Below, in pieces: positions 51,237-59,638 of a DNA stretch of 64,000 bases (the first letter of the stretch is position 1; each line of letters begins with the position of its first letter). The DNA lies in NCBI GenBank assembly GCA_910574635.1, contig CAJTCG010000012.1, positions 62,001 through 126,000 on the forward strand, in the 5' to 3' direction. The notes under the pieces were generated by a model. The model saw only the letters and a program-made list of their open reading frames with translations, had not been told where the DNA came from and did no database searches. Made by a program: the position numbers and the translations under genes. This DNA is from Oscillospiraceae bacterium (GTDB taxonomy: Bacteria; Bacillota; Clostridia; Oscillospirales; Oscillospiraceae).

Positions 51237-51588
51237 GGGAGCTTCTGTCCTGTGCGTTCAATATGGACCCGCCTGCGTGGAGCTGAAATTTGCTGATGGC
51301 AGTATGATTTCTATCGACTGCACCGCTGTCGAAGATGAGGTTGCCAAGAATATGTACCAGCGGTCTGAACTGGACTACTTGATCTATAATAAGTCGCTGG
51401 AGTATGCGCAAATAGCGCTTGGCGGGGTTGGAGAAGTATATCCAAGGTTCGCCGGAACATCGTTTGGTGGATTGAACAAAATAATCGTTAAGCAGCCTAT
51501 CGGTCAGATGATTGGTGGGCTGTTTTTGTCACCTAACGTATTGTTTTCAAAAACTGTGAGTAAGTATAGATGTTGTCTTCACCAATGA
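51233..51588 (+). pseudogene. DUF6061 gene broken by a one-base frameshift
   Basis: The ATG at 51233 (GGAGG 9 bp upstream, ATGA overlap with rlmD) reads MRELLSCAFNMDP and then stops at 51286. The family continuation (ACVELKFADGSMISIDC, NMYQRSELDYLIYNKSLEY) is in the frame entered by adding one base near 51265. A one-base deletion, or a sequencing error in the C-rich stretch, explains it. Homology fades after about 51440, so the 3' end may also be lost next to the defence operon. The function of DUF6061 is unknown. Confidence 0.7.
51493..51527 (+). terminator. Terminator of the rlmD transcript
   Basis: A 9-bp stem with two G-T pairs (CAGCCTATC with GGTGGGCTG) followed by TTTTT. It ends just before the convergent defence operon. 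Confidence 0.65.
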
Positions 51589-53275
51589 GGTCTGTTAAGA
51601 AAGTCTTAAACACAGGTTCTACTGGCACGGTAACGAAAAAAAATAATCTTTTTTTCGGTCTTGAGCAGCATACATAGAAAAGATTTCGGTTTCGTTCAAA
51701 TGATGTCTCTTTGCCTCTAGGAACAGGAGAATGACCTGTTATCATTGGTGCATAGGCTTCAAATTGGTATTGGTTCCAGCCCTTGCTCACAACGAAAACG
51801 ACATTGTCATATTCCTCACCTTTGACACCATGCTCAGTAGAGAATACTGCTTCTGGATACAAAAAATCTATGGCAGCCAGAAACTGCGTGTATTCCAAAT
51901 CCAGGAAAGTTTGAATTGTAACTTCTGCAATATACATTGTTTCTGGAGCATCGTGGTACAAACGATAATATCCATCCAGTTTTGGCGGTATAGGAATTAA
52001 ACCGGTTTGATATACCAATTCTAATACATTAATCGCTTTTTGGGTTCGAGTTTCTACTAACTGTTCCCGAAGTTTCTGCCATTTTACCTTTTCAGACTTT
52101 TTGGTGATAGGATAGCGTTTGATGTCAAGCGTATCAAATAGAAGCTGTGTGTTTGATGTGCAGAGTGCCTTGTAAATCGGCTCGACTGTATTCATAAAGA
52201 ATAAGAGAAAAGGATCCTCTTTGTTGCGAAGTCCATCACCCAAAACATCCAAAAGTTGTTCATACCCCTGTTGCGTTGCAAGAACTTTATGCGTAATCAT
52301 CAGAATTTTAAGGGACTCACCATTGGGGGTGTCCTGCTTTATTTTTGCTTCTATTTCATCTAATCGAGATTTTAACACGTCAGGAGGCAGCTCGCCCTTG
52401 AAATTACGATCTGTGCGCCGAGCGCCGTTGTAATCCTCGCAGGTAATTACAGCAACCTCTCCATCAAATCCATCCATCGCAGATTTTTGGGGTAAGTCTG
52501 GACGAATATCATTGAGAAACTGTACTATTCTCGGTGCAGATCTAAAATTTGAACTTTTCTTGATTACATCGATATTATCATGTTCTATCGCGCCACAAGC
52601 CTTATTGGATTGGTAGATTGTTTGCCAAGCATCACCGAAAAAACCGAATTGCGGTCCAATACCTTTCGCAATAAAATAATCAACAAATTGGTCAATAATA
52701 GGTTTATAAGAGTCCTGATATTCATCAATTAGAATTAAAGGATACTTGTCCGCAAACACACGGCGAAACTTAGCATTATCTAAAAGCAAGCAGAATAGCT
52801 TTAGAACATCGTCGTGATAAAGATACTGAATACCATTTTCCTTGTAACGATGTCCCAGAGTATATGAAACTTCAGTAACTTTATTAAAATCTCCCTCGTC
52901 TGGCAGAAAATCAGGATTTGTTGTGACTACATCAATCAAAACACTCTGATACTGTTTGATAGCATTCCACGCAAAAGAGTGGATTGTAGAGGGAAGAATA
53001 AACGAATCTTTTGCAAGTCGCTCTGCGATTACGTCTACTGCTGCATTTGTATAGGTAATGCATACCACATTCTGTTTTTTTCGGCTGTAATCAGACCATT
53101 TATTTGCCTGCACCCATTCAATAATTCGATTCAGAGAGTAAGTCTTACCAGAACCCGCACCTGCTTCAACACGAAAACTGTGCCCGGACTTAAGAGTTTC
53201 AATAATCTGTGCATCAATCTTGTCAGCTTCAGCTTTTGCAAAATTGTAATTTGCACCGGTGTACTCACTGTTCAT
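51533..53275 (-). CDS. gajB: UvrD/Rep-type helicase, Gabija GajB-like
   Basis: This 580-residue superfamily 1 helicase has Walker A EAGAGSGKTYSL near residue 37, CITYTNAAVDVIAERL, Walker B LILIDEYQD near 190, QTIYQSNKA, and a C-terminal FSTEHGVKGEEYDNVVFVV. It directly follows an OLD-family nuclease gene (14 bp gap), the pairing that defines Gabija anti-phage systems. There GajB senses DNA ends and boosts the GajA nuclease. It is somewhat longer than the characterised GajB (about 500 residues). AAGGAGG precedes the ATG. Base composition is clearly AT-richer than the chromosome to the left. Confidence 0.85.
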   Translation of the reverse strand: MNSEYTGANYNFAKAEADKIDAQIIETLKSGHSFRVEAGAGSGKTYSLNRIIEWVQANKWSDYSRKKQNVVCITYTNAAVDVIAERLAKDSFILPSTIHSFAWNAIKQYQSVLIDVVTTNPDFLPDEGDFNKVTEVSYTLGHRYKENGIQYLYHDDVLKLFCLLLDNAKFRRVFADKYPLILIDEYQDSYKPIIDQFVDYFIAKGIGPQFGFFGDAWQTIYQSNKACGAIEHDNIDVIKKSSNFRSAPRIVQFLNDIRPDLPQKSAMDGFDGEVAVITCEDYNGARRTDRNFKGELPPDVLKSRLDEIEAKIKQDTPNGESLKILMITHKVLATQQGYEQLLDVLGDGLRNKEDPFLLFFMNTVEPIYKALCTSNTQLLFDTLDIKRYPITKKSEKVKWQKLREQLVETRTQKAINVLELVYQTGLIPIPPKLDGYYRLYHDAPETMYIAEVTIQTFLDLEYTQFLAAIDFLYPEAVFSTEHGVKGEEYDNVVFVVSKGWNQYQFEAYAPMITGHSPVPRGKETSFERNRNLFYVCCSRPKKRLFFFVTVPVEPVFKTFLTDLIGEDNIYTYSQFLKTIR

Positions 53276-53289
53276 GAACCGGCACCTCC

Positions 53290-55278
53290 TTACTCAAGAA
53301 CTCGTTGGCTATTTAGCCATATCAACCCCGATTTTATATACTCCGGAACACAATAATTGGGGTATTCATAAATAAGCTTGAGTGCAAAATCTGTTTTGCT
53401 TTTACCCTTAAATTCAAGATCTTCTTCACTTATGCTGTCACCTAAATCGTAGTACTTTCGATTGACATTGCAAATTGCTTCCTCCAACGAGTGTCCACAC
53501 AATCCGTCTTCGGCCATTTGGAACTCTATATGACATTTTCCTTTGGTCTTGTCATCCGGAGTCATCAAAGTAATTTCTGTGAGGTCGATTTCTGATGTAT
53601 CGTTCTCTGGAAGGTTCTTATTTCTACGAATCCACCATTTTATTGTTTCGTTCGATGTTGTTTCTCCCTGACTAACCACTACAGACTTTTTTACTACCCT
53701 TCCGTCTTTGCCTACTCGATTTGCTACAGAATCCAAATCAGTAAGAATCAAGCATGGCACTCCCAAAAATTCAATAAGTGGAATAAATTTATGTGCATAG
53801 GCTCCGCCGATCTCAATTAACGCATAATACTGTGCAGATAAAGGATATTTGCAGGAGCCAAACACCCCTGCTGTTTCGCACTTCTCAATCATGTTGGGCA
53901 GTAACAAACGCTCGGAGGCACCTTCAACGAAAATCGCTTTATCCGCAAAGAACAAATCACATTTAGTCAAAGTTAAATACTTCCTGATAAAATCTATATT
54001 ATCTGAATTGGCTTGAGCAAAGGTGTTCAAATTCTTGTAAATCACTCCTGCGTTAGACTTTTGTGCATAGCGAACCTTTGCAAATTCCATGGTGTTTGCT
54101 ATATGAGCAGAATGTGAGGTTAGGAAAGTCTGGATGTGAACAGTAGAGAGCTTGCAAAGAAACTTTTCCAAATACGTGGCAAAAGCGGTTTGCATTTGCG
54201 GATGCATATGAGATTCCGGTTCTTCAATAAAGAGCAGCGGGACACACGCAACACCACGTTTTTCAATATCCTTGGCAAATGCAGCAAGGAGGAACTCCAT
54301 TTTAATCAGATTTTTGTAGCCCAGACCGTTGTGGGAACTTGGCAAACTTTCGTTTGCTGTGCCAGAGATATACGACAGCTTGGTATGATTCTTTATCTGA
54401 TCATCGATGCTGAGCTGAGTCGTAACCCCAAGCGTCAATTCTTCTATGTTTGGATAACCAAAGCCAATAGAACTGTTTACAACTGCACTCAGAATTTCAT
54501 CACTTTGCTTTTGAACATCGTTATTTGCTTTTTCCACGATTGCACGCAATCGCTTTATTTCTTCGGCAACATCTGGATTCAAATCCGCTTCGCTCATATC
54601 AAAGAAATCAGAAATCAGCGAGCTAAGAGAACTATTATGTGTGTCGTCTTCGCCAAGAACTCGTTCAGCGGGAACGGCATGGAATGGGAACAAATCATGT
54701 AATTCTTTTTGGCTTTTTACTTGTTTGTCCTCCAGATTGTTTGGATTGATGGCATATACGGTTAATCCAAACAATTTGCCGAAATTGTCGGCAAGTACAT
54801 TATGCGCTTCCTCGTTCGGTAAAAAAGCGCCGTCCTTATAGTAGCTGCTTTCCAAGAGTGCCCACAATGTTTTTTCATCTGTTTTCAAACGATACTCGGC
54901 ATGAATCAGGGCAGTTGTCGTATCCACATCGACATCGATAATGAAAGGTGATAAAGCTCCCAGGTTATCATTAGGGTCTTCTAATGAATAATCCACTAAG
55001 AAATCTATGGAGACAACCTCTATCTGTTTGCAAAGGTCCTCATAGGAGAGTTTTTTCTCCATAAAGAGTGCAAATTTAGTATAGAAATCTTCCCGTATTA
55101 ATAGCGGATAGTCATTGAAAGATATAGGATTCCCTTCCAGCACATTTCCAATGCACAAAAAACACGATGTTTTTGCAGTATTATTCCTACCCACAATTAA
55201 GGTTGTTTTAGGATCGACTTCCAACTCGGCATCAATAAGCAATCTGTAATTTTTGATTCTGATTTTTGATAATTGCAT
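53290..55278 (-). CDS. gajA: OLD-family ATP-dependent nuclease, Gabija GajA-like
   Basis: The 662 residues comprise an ABC-type ATPase split around a long insertion and a TOPRIM nuclease domain. Visible are MQLSKIRIKNYRLL, a variant P-loop IVGRNNTAKTS, Walker B LLFIEEPESHMHPQMQ, the H-loop ending in TSHSAH, and TOPRIM motifs IFVEGASERLLLP and LILTDLDS. Together with the downstream UvrD helicase this is a Gabija-like system, which nicks phage DNA when nucleotides are depleted. It follows the specificity subunit by 31 bp with a GGAGG site, so it is co-transcribed with the restriction-modification genes. Confidence 0.87.
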   Translation of the reverse strand: MQLSKIRIKNYRLLIDAELEVDPKTTLIVGRNNTAKTSCFLCIGNVLEGNPISFNDYPLLIREDFYTKFALFMEKKLSYEDLCKQIEVVSIDFLVDYSLEDPNDNLGALSPFIIDVDVDTTTALIHAEYRLKTDEKTLWALLESSYYKDGAFLPNEEAHNVLADNFGKLFGLTVYAINPNNLEDKQVKSQKELHDLFPFHAVPAERVLGEDDTHNSSLSSLISDFFDMSEADLNPDVAEEIKRLRAIVEKANNDVQKQSDEILSAVVNSSIGFGYPNIEELTLGVTTQLSIDDQIKNHTKLSYISGTANESLPSSHNGLGYKNLIKMEFLLAAFAKDIEKRGVACVPLLFIEEPESHMHPQMQTAFATYLEKFLCKLSTVHIQTFLTSHSAHIANTMEFAKVRYAQKSNAGVIYKNLNTFAQANSDNIDFIRKYLTLTKCDLFFADKAIFVEGASERLLLPNMIEKCETAGVFGSCKYPLSAQYYALIEIGGAYAHKFIPLIEFLGVPCLILTDLDSVANRVGKDGRVVKKSVVVSQGETTSNETIKWWIRRNKNLPENDTSEIDLTEITLMTPDDKTKGKCHIEFQMAEDGLCGHSLEEAICNVNRKYYDLGDSISEEDLEFKGKSKTDFALKLIYEYPNYCVPEYIKSGLIWLNSQRVLE

Positions 55279-55309
55279 ATTGCCTCCGTTTTTTATCTGT
55301 AGTAATCTG

Positions 55310-56395
55310 TTAGTCGTTTGTTGTTGCCGTATCAGGTTTTACTTTTGAATCAAGATACGCCAAATACTGCTTATACTTCCGGAGCATTAGATTTTTAGCG
55401 TACTGCTCCATATATTCGTAATCAGGAGTGCCGTCATCGGTAACAGGAAGCATAATTCTCAAGTTCTGCAATCGTTCCGTACCCAGTTTACGACTGTAGC
55501 TAAATGCTTTGTTTTGCATCTCGATCATTTGCGTGATAAAAAGGTTAGCAAATTCTGAATCCGAATGTTTCAACTTCATTCTGCGGCAGTCATTTCCGTA
55601 TAAGGCAGAATATTTGTGGTAAAATGCTTTACAGACGCTCGCGCCATTACGCACTACTGAAATAGATTTCTCTGCTCTCGATGTGTTCTCATTACCAATA
55701 AAATGCCCAATTCCATTATTTGTGCCAACAGCTGTAACCAGCGGAGTTGTTCCATCAATTCGTTCCTGTGCATAAATATCATGGCCAGAGTACACGTCTG
55801 CAATATCTTTGATAACGAATGCCTTCCATTCTATTTCATTTAGTGATGGAAGTTCAATGATTTCACCTAAATCAGCAATGCGTTTTTGAGCATGGACACG
55901 ATACTTATTTATTAAAGACAGACGTTTCTGCTTTGTGTATTCTGCCATATACTTGTAATCTGGTTCCCCTGAATTCGTAACAGGAAGCATATCTTGAATC
56001 CGCTTTGCTCGTGGCAATGAAATTGAACGCCCATGCCCAAAAATGGAATGCTGTTTTGAAATACTTGCCGTCATATATAGCAGAGCATCAGGCGGAACTA
56101 CATTTTTGGGGTGTAATGCTGTAACATGTGTATCTAATGCAAAATCGCTTGGTTGATAGTACGCTAAACCCGCACCACCATCTCCATCATTGTTAAGCGA
56201 TATAACATTGCCGCCTTTGATTACTTTAGTAGGAGTCGCAATGAAGTTTTTGACACCATTATTAACCTTCCGAGCGGATACTAGCGGAATATGCCCCTCC
56301 ATAAGTGCTGCCATGTTCTTTTCTTTTCCACGTTCAAGATTAAACATCGAATCCAGGCTTATAGAAACCCATGTCTTTTCTTTAAGACTCTGCAT
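55310..56395 (-). CDS. DNA specificity subunit of a BcgI-like type IIB system
   Basis: This protein of about 361 residues has two target-recognition domains in tandem. Each closes with a matching helix: MLPVTNSGEPDYKYMAEY at about 140 and MLPVTDDGTPDYEYMEQY near the end. It recognises the two halves of a split DNA site for the partner enzyme. Its length is close to BcgI subunit B (about 341). ATG at 56395 is preferred because AAGGAG lies 9 bp upstream; a TTG at 56416 is the longer alternative. It overlaps the enzyme subunit by 14 bp. Confidence 0.82.
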   Translation of the reverse strand: MQSLKEKTWVSISLDSMFNLERGKEKNMAALMEGHIPLVSARKVNNGVKNFIATPTKVIKGGNVISLNNDGDGGAGLAYYQPSDFALDTHVTALHPKNVVPPDALLYMTASISKQHSIFGHGRSISLPRAKRIQDMLPVTNSGEPDYKYMAEYTKQKRLSLINKYRVHAQKRIADLGEIIELPSLNEIEWKAFVIKDIADVYSGHDIYAQERIDGTTPLVTAVGTNNGIGHFIGNENTSRAEKSISVVRNGASVCKAFYHKYSALYGNDCRRMKLKHSDSEFANLFITQMIEMQNKAFSYSRKLGTERLQNLRIMLPVTDDGTPDYEYMEQYAKNLMLRKYKQYLAYLDSKVKPDTATTND

Positions 56396-58298
56396 TTTTG
56401 TTATCTCCTTGCTCAAATAGGTACTCTCGATTCTGCATAATCATCGAAAACTCAAATGTCAGATAATCGCCAATGGTTTTTTCAAAGTCAGTGTCTGTCG
56501 GAATCTCATCATTGAAATAGAAGAAAGCATGTAGCCATTCATCCTCAGCCGTTACCGTGGATTCGACACAGAACTTTGAAGTCGCTTCAGCCCGGCTAAA
56601 CCATACATCGAGCAAGTGCTGACGTTTGTCCTTAGCAGCATCACCCTCCACAAGGCCAACATGAGCACGCACTTCATATCCATCATTGCGGAAATCAATA
56701 AATTTACAGACTTTATCACCGGGATGAGGTTCATGGGCGGTAAAAATTGCAATAACAGGGTTAGTACCTACGCCATAGAAGGTATCTGTATTGCAGGTAA
56801 TGACGCCTTCCAGGGTATGGTGCTTCATGATACTTTCCTTAAACGCCTGCTCATCTTTCGTTTTACCTGTCATAGAAGACTGCGGAACGATTACCGCAGC
56901 TCGTGCTCCTTCAGTTAAGGAATCAAGCATATGCTCCACAAACGAAAGCTCATACTGCGAGGGATCAGCTTTAGTACCTTGAGAATAGGGTGGATTCATC
57001 ATCCCGACAGTAGCACCCTTAAGCTGCACCTGAGCAGGAATCTGACGCAAGAAATCTTCACATTTGATGTTACTGTTACCATCATCGCGGAGGATCATAT
57101 TTGTTGCAGCGATTGCGAACATATTACTCTGGAGTTCAAATCCGTGCAGTTGCTTTTTCTTGATACTCTTTCGCTTGGTCTGGTCGGTACCAGCCTTTTC
57201 AAGCATGTGATGCATTGCAGCAACCAAAAAGCCAGCAGTACCGCAACAGGGATCAAGCACAATGTCTGTAGCCTGAATGTCCAGTAAGTCACAGAACAAA
57301 TCACAGATATGTCGAGGCGTAAGGACAATCCCCAGCGTTTGACCATCGCCGCCTGAGTAGCTCATAAATTCGCCATAGAATCTTCCGATAAAGTCTTCAC
57401 TGGAACTGCGATATTTAATGTTGTCGAAAACATTCTTTTTCAGGAATTCCGTATAGAATTTCAATGGTGTCTTACCCAGTTTGTGGTCGATCTCGTTCAA
57501 GCGAGCGCTTGTGCGAATAATCGAAAATTCACTCATTAGCTTATCGCGCTTTGCATCTGGCCCAACATTGGATGCTTTAAGACGCCGTTGGATGGCATCA
57601 TAGATTAACTGGCCATCTGTAGTAGTTTCATCACCAAGTAAGTCACTTGGTTTGAAAAATTTATCATCCAATGCCAGCAGGATACCGGAAACCACCAGCG
57701 GCTTGTCCTGATCTTTTAGCGAGCCATAGGTGCGCAGATATTCATGTAATTCCGCTGCATCTTTCAAAATTTCCTCGGTAGTTTTTTCTATATCCGTCTT
57801 TTCCGCAAGAACATAGCGGGTGTAATACTCATCTATATTAGTAACAGTGAACGATGTAAAAGACTCAATATCAGGTAAGAGTTTATACCCATCTCTGTCG
57901 TCTACATACAAAGGAGTAATTTTGTGATGCTTTTCGTCCCCCGAAACTCCGATTGCAAACACTTTATGGAATGTACTGTTTTGAGCAATATGCTTGGCAT
58001 AAAAATATGCTCCATTAACAGCATAGTCAGCAATATCCCTCTGTTCAACAGATAGGATTCCAGTATCGGTCAGCTTTTGATGCTTGGCCAGATCAGCTTT
58101 GTCCTCAATAACAATAACAAAGTCTTTGACAACTGCAACATATTCCGGATACCCAGCGTTTCCGGTACCACGCTTTGAAGCAATTTTCAGCGCATCATTG
58201 ATTTCTTTTACATCACTACCTTGGGCATCATATTTAATTTTGGAGTCATCAAGCTGACGCGCTACCCATAAATCGGTCTTTACTTCTTTCTTTGCCAT
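56382..58298 (-). CDS. Restriction-modification enzyme subunit, BcgI-A-like (nuclease plus N6-adenine methylase)
   Basis: The 638 residues comprise an N-terminal nuclease-like domain (about 1-150) with PEYVAVVKDFVIVIEDKAD, a PD-(D/E)xK pattern; a helical HsdM_N region; and an N6-adenine methylase with SAM motif LDPCCGTAGFL and catalytic NPPY in GMMNPPYSQG. Cutting and methylation are thus in one chain, as in BcgI subunit A (637 residues), where the complex cuts on both sides of its site. No separate hsdR gene is present. It is the first gene of the four-gene defence operon. Confidence 0.85.
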   Translation of the reverse strand: MAKKEVKTDLWVARQLDDSKIKYDAQGSDVKEINDALKIASKRGTGNAGYPEYVAVVKDFVIVIEDKADLAKHQKLTDTGILSVEQRDIADYAVNGAYFYAKHIAQNSTFHKVFAIGVSGDEKHHKITPLYVDDRDGYKLLPDIESFTSFTVTNIDEYYTRYVLAEKTDIEKTTEEILKDAAELHEYLRTYGSLKDQDKPLVVSGILLALDDKFFKPSDLLGDETTTDGQLIYDAIQRRLKASNVGPDAKRDKLMSEFSIIRTSARLNEIDHKLGKTPLKFYTEFLKKNVFDNIKYRSSSEDFIGRFYGEFMSYSGGDGQTLGIVLTPRHICDLFCDLLDIQATDIVLDPCCGTAGFLVAAMHHMLEKAGTDQTKRKSIKKKQLHGFELQSNMFAIAATNMILRDDGNSNIKCEDFLRQIPAQVQLKGATVGMMNPPYSQGTKADPSQYELSFVEHMLDSLTEGARAAVIVPQSSMTGKTKDEQAFKESIMKHHTLEGVITCNTDTFYGVGTNPVIAIFTAHEPHPGDKVCKFIDFRNDGYEVRAHVGLVEGDAAKDKRQHLLDVWFSRAEATSKFCVESTVTAEDEWLHAFFYFNDEIPTDTDFEKTIGDYLTFEFSMIMQNREYLFEQGDNKNAES

Positions 58299-58303
58299 CT
58301 CTA

Positions 58304-58381
58304 TTATCCAGTCCTTATTCTACAGAATGGTGATTTATTTGATCCCTCTACAAAAGCGTTCAAATACTCAAAATCCATCAT
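58304..58381 (-). CDS. Possible 25-residue leader peptide before the defence operon
   Basis: An ATG-ATG start at 58381 reads MMDFEYLNAFVEGSNKSPF and stops 5 bp before the methylase ATG, within its ribosome-binding region. No good Shine-Dalgarno site precedes it. Translation of it could couple to or mask the methylase start. It may equally be chance. Confidence 0.2.
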   Translation of the reverse strand: MMDFEYLNAFVEGSNKSPFCRIRTG

Positions 58382-58409
58382 AGCCGAGTCTTTAATGATG
58401 GTTTTTGCC

Positions 58410-58418
58410 ATTATAGCA
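58410..58418 (-). promoter_or_regulatory. Extended -10 promoter of the defence operon
   Basis: TGCTATAAT (58418-58410) is a perfect extended -10, about 110 bp before the methylase start. The -35 is poor. The transcript would have a long leader. Confidence 0.6.
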
Positions 58419-58465
58419 TATTTTGTTGAAAAATGGGAGAGGGATTTGCGTAAATTGCAAACATT

Positions 58466-58984
58466 TTAGGAAACAGGCATCAATGTGTTGGGGTTCATCA
58501 CGATAATCTCCCTCCCCAACTTCCTCGCATACCTTACCGTCATCGCCGTCCCGCCCCGCCATTCGCCGTTGTAGACCGCCAGCAGGCAGGCGGCGTGATC
58601 GACCAGGTAGCGATTGCGTTCCAGCATACAGCCTTTGCTGTACTCCTGGTTCACATAGACCACCTCGTCCGCCTGCGCCAAAATGGAATGATAGAGTTCC
58701 CGCGCTGAAGTTGACCACCCGTCTGTCTGTCCTTCGCAGGGCAGGACACAGTGGAGCCTCAGCGCGGGATTTTCTTTTTTCAAGGCAAGAACGGCCATCG
58801 CCGCCCAGGTGTCGGCACCCTCCGCCATCCCGGAGAGGAAGTCCGTATATCCCGCCTTCACCAGCTTGGCAATTTCTGTGGCAAGTGCCTTCTTCAGTGC
58901 AAGGCATCGGGCGTCGGCCTCGTTATAGCCCCAAGGAAACTTCTTCGGGCGGTGACCCGTGAACGCACAGCATTTTTCAATCAT
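58466..58984 (-). CDS. SLOG-family protein (DUF1273-like)
   Basis: This protein of about 172 residues begins with CCAFTGHRPKKFPWGYNE, and DFLSGMAEGADTWAA and VYNGEWRGGTAMTVRYA follow. These are the DUF1273/YpsA-type SLOG pattern, a Rossmann-like fold that binds nucleotide-related ligands and often accompanies defence or mobile genes. The enzymatic role is not known. AGGAG lies upstream; GTG at 58987 is an alternative start. It is divergent from an XRE regulator across two palindromes. Confidence 0.82.
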   Translation of the reverse strand: MIEKCCAFTGHRPKKFPWGYNEADARCLALKKALATEIAKLVKAGYTDFLSGMAEGADTWAAMAVLALKKENPALRLHCVLPCEGQTDGWSTSARELYHSILAQADEVVYVNQEYSKGCMLERNRYLVDHAACLLAVYNGEWRGGTAMTVRYARKLGREIIVMNPNTLMPVS

Positions 58985-59010
58985 CACGATTTATCTCCTG
59001 ACTTTAATTT

Positions 59011-59055
59011 GGATATGGGGATTATATCCCCTTAACGCTGGAGATTATAACCCCC
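59011..59055. promoter_or_regulatory. Paired operator palindromes between SLOG and XRE genes
   Basis: GGGGATTATATCCCC (59017-59031) is a perfect inverted repeat. A second copy with two changes is GGAGATTATAACCCC (59040-59054), 23 bp away, about two helical turns. Both contain TATAAT on the minus strand, so bound repressor would cover -10 elements of the SLOG gene. The XRE protein encoded on the other side is the natural ligand. Confidence 0.6.
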
Positions 59056-59090
59056 ATACTGGTTGGTGTCAATTAGGAGGGGGTGAGTAT

Positions 59091-59294
59091 GTGATCGTCT
59101 TTGATAAACTGTGGGGCGTGATGAAGCAAAAGGGCATTTCCACATACTTGCTGAGGGAAAAATGCGGCATTGACAGCAAGACTGTCCGGCGCTTACGCAC
59201 AAACGACAACATGGAGACAAAGACGCTGAACAAATTGTGTTCGGCGCTGGATTGCCGCTTGGAGGACATTGCAGAGTATGTCCCCGACGAATAA
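59091..59294 (+). CDS. Small XRE/Cro-type regulator
   Basis: This 67-residue helix-turn-helix protein of the compact Cro/YozG type reads STYLLREKCGIDSKTVRRL and ends with CSALDCRLEDIAEYVPDE. The start is GTG at 59091 with AGGAGG about 10 bp upstream; the nearby ATG is out of frame. It probably binds the two palindromes directly upstream and controls the divergent SLOG gene and itself. Confidence 0.85.
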   Translation: MIVFDKLWGVMKQKGISTYLLREKCGIDSKTVRRLRTNDNMETKTLNKLCSALDCRLEDIAEYVPDE

Positions 59295-59334
59295 CAGCTC
59301 TACGGATCTGCGGATGCAGAACCGTAGAGCTGTT
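59293..59334 (+). terminator. Hairpin after the XRE gene
   Basis: A perfect 13-bp stem (AACAGCTCTACGG with its complement) with an inner TCTGC/GCAGA. It begins at the XRE stop codon. Only a weak T-run (ATTTT) follows. Confidence 0.6.
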
Positions 59335-59335
59335 A

Positions 59336-59464
59336 CCATTTTCGGGGCGGGTATCCAGACTGCGATGTGGCAGTATGGATACCCAACGCCACGAAAATGG
59401 AGGGGGAATCCAAGGGGGGAGACCTCCCCTCTTGGCACACGACTTTCGGAGAAAGTCTAGTGTG
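59336..59464. repeat. Three consecutive hairpins in a gene-free region
   Basis: Hairpin 1 (59336-59400) has outer CCATTTTCG/CGAAAATGG and inner GGGTATCCA/TGGATACCC stems. Hairpin 2 (59410-59435) has CCAAG/CTTGG with a G-rich/C-rich core. Hairpin 3 (59436-59464) has CACAC/GTGTG with GACTTTC/GAAAGTC. There is no coding sequence. The compact packing suggests a structured RNA or a nested set of palindromic repeats. Confidence 0.5.
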
Positions 59465-59465
59465 T

Positions 59466-59604
59466 TATACCTTTTGTCCCGGCTGGCGCGGGAAAGGGGC
59501 GGCGCGGTCTGGCGCAGACACTTTCTCGCACCAGGAAATCAGGCGGCAAGATGGAGCGGCAGCAATCATCTTGCCGCCTGATTTTGGGAGGGACAAAAGG
59601 TATA
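59466..59604. mobile_element. 139-bp MITE-like unit or three-way-junction RNA
   Basis: Perfect 15-bp terminal inverted repeats, TATACCTTTTGTCCC (59466-59480) and its complement (59590-59604), enclose two hairpins. One is a 14-bp stem at 59483-59534 with an inner GTCTG/CAGAC. The other is a perfect 17-bp stem at 59536-59584. The ends fit a TA target duplication. No transposase gene is inside. Confidence 0.5.
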
Positions 59605-59638
59605 TACAGCCCTCGTCTCTCGTCCCGCCGCAGCGAAA

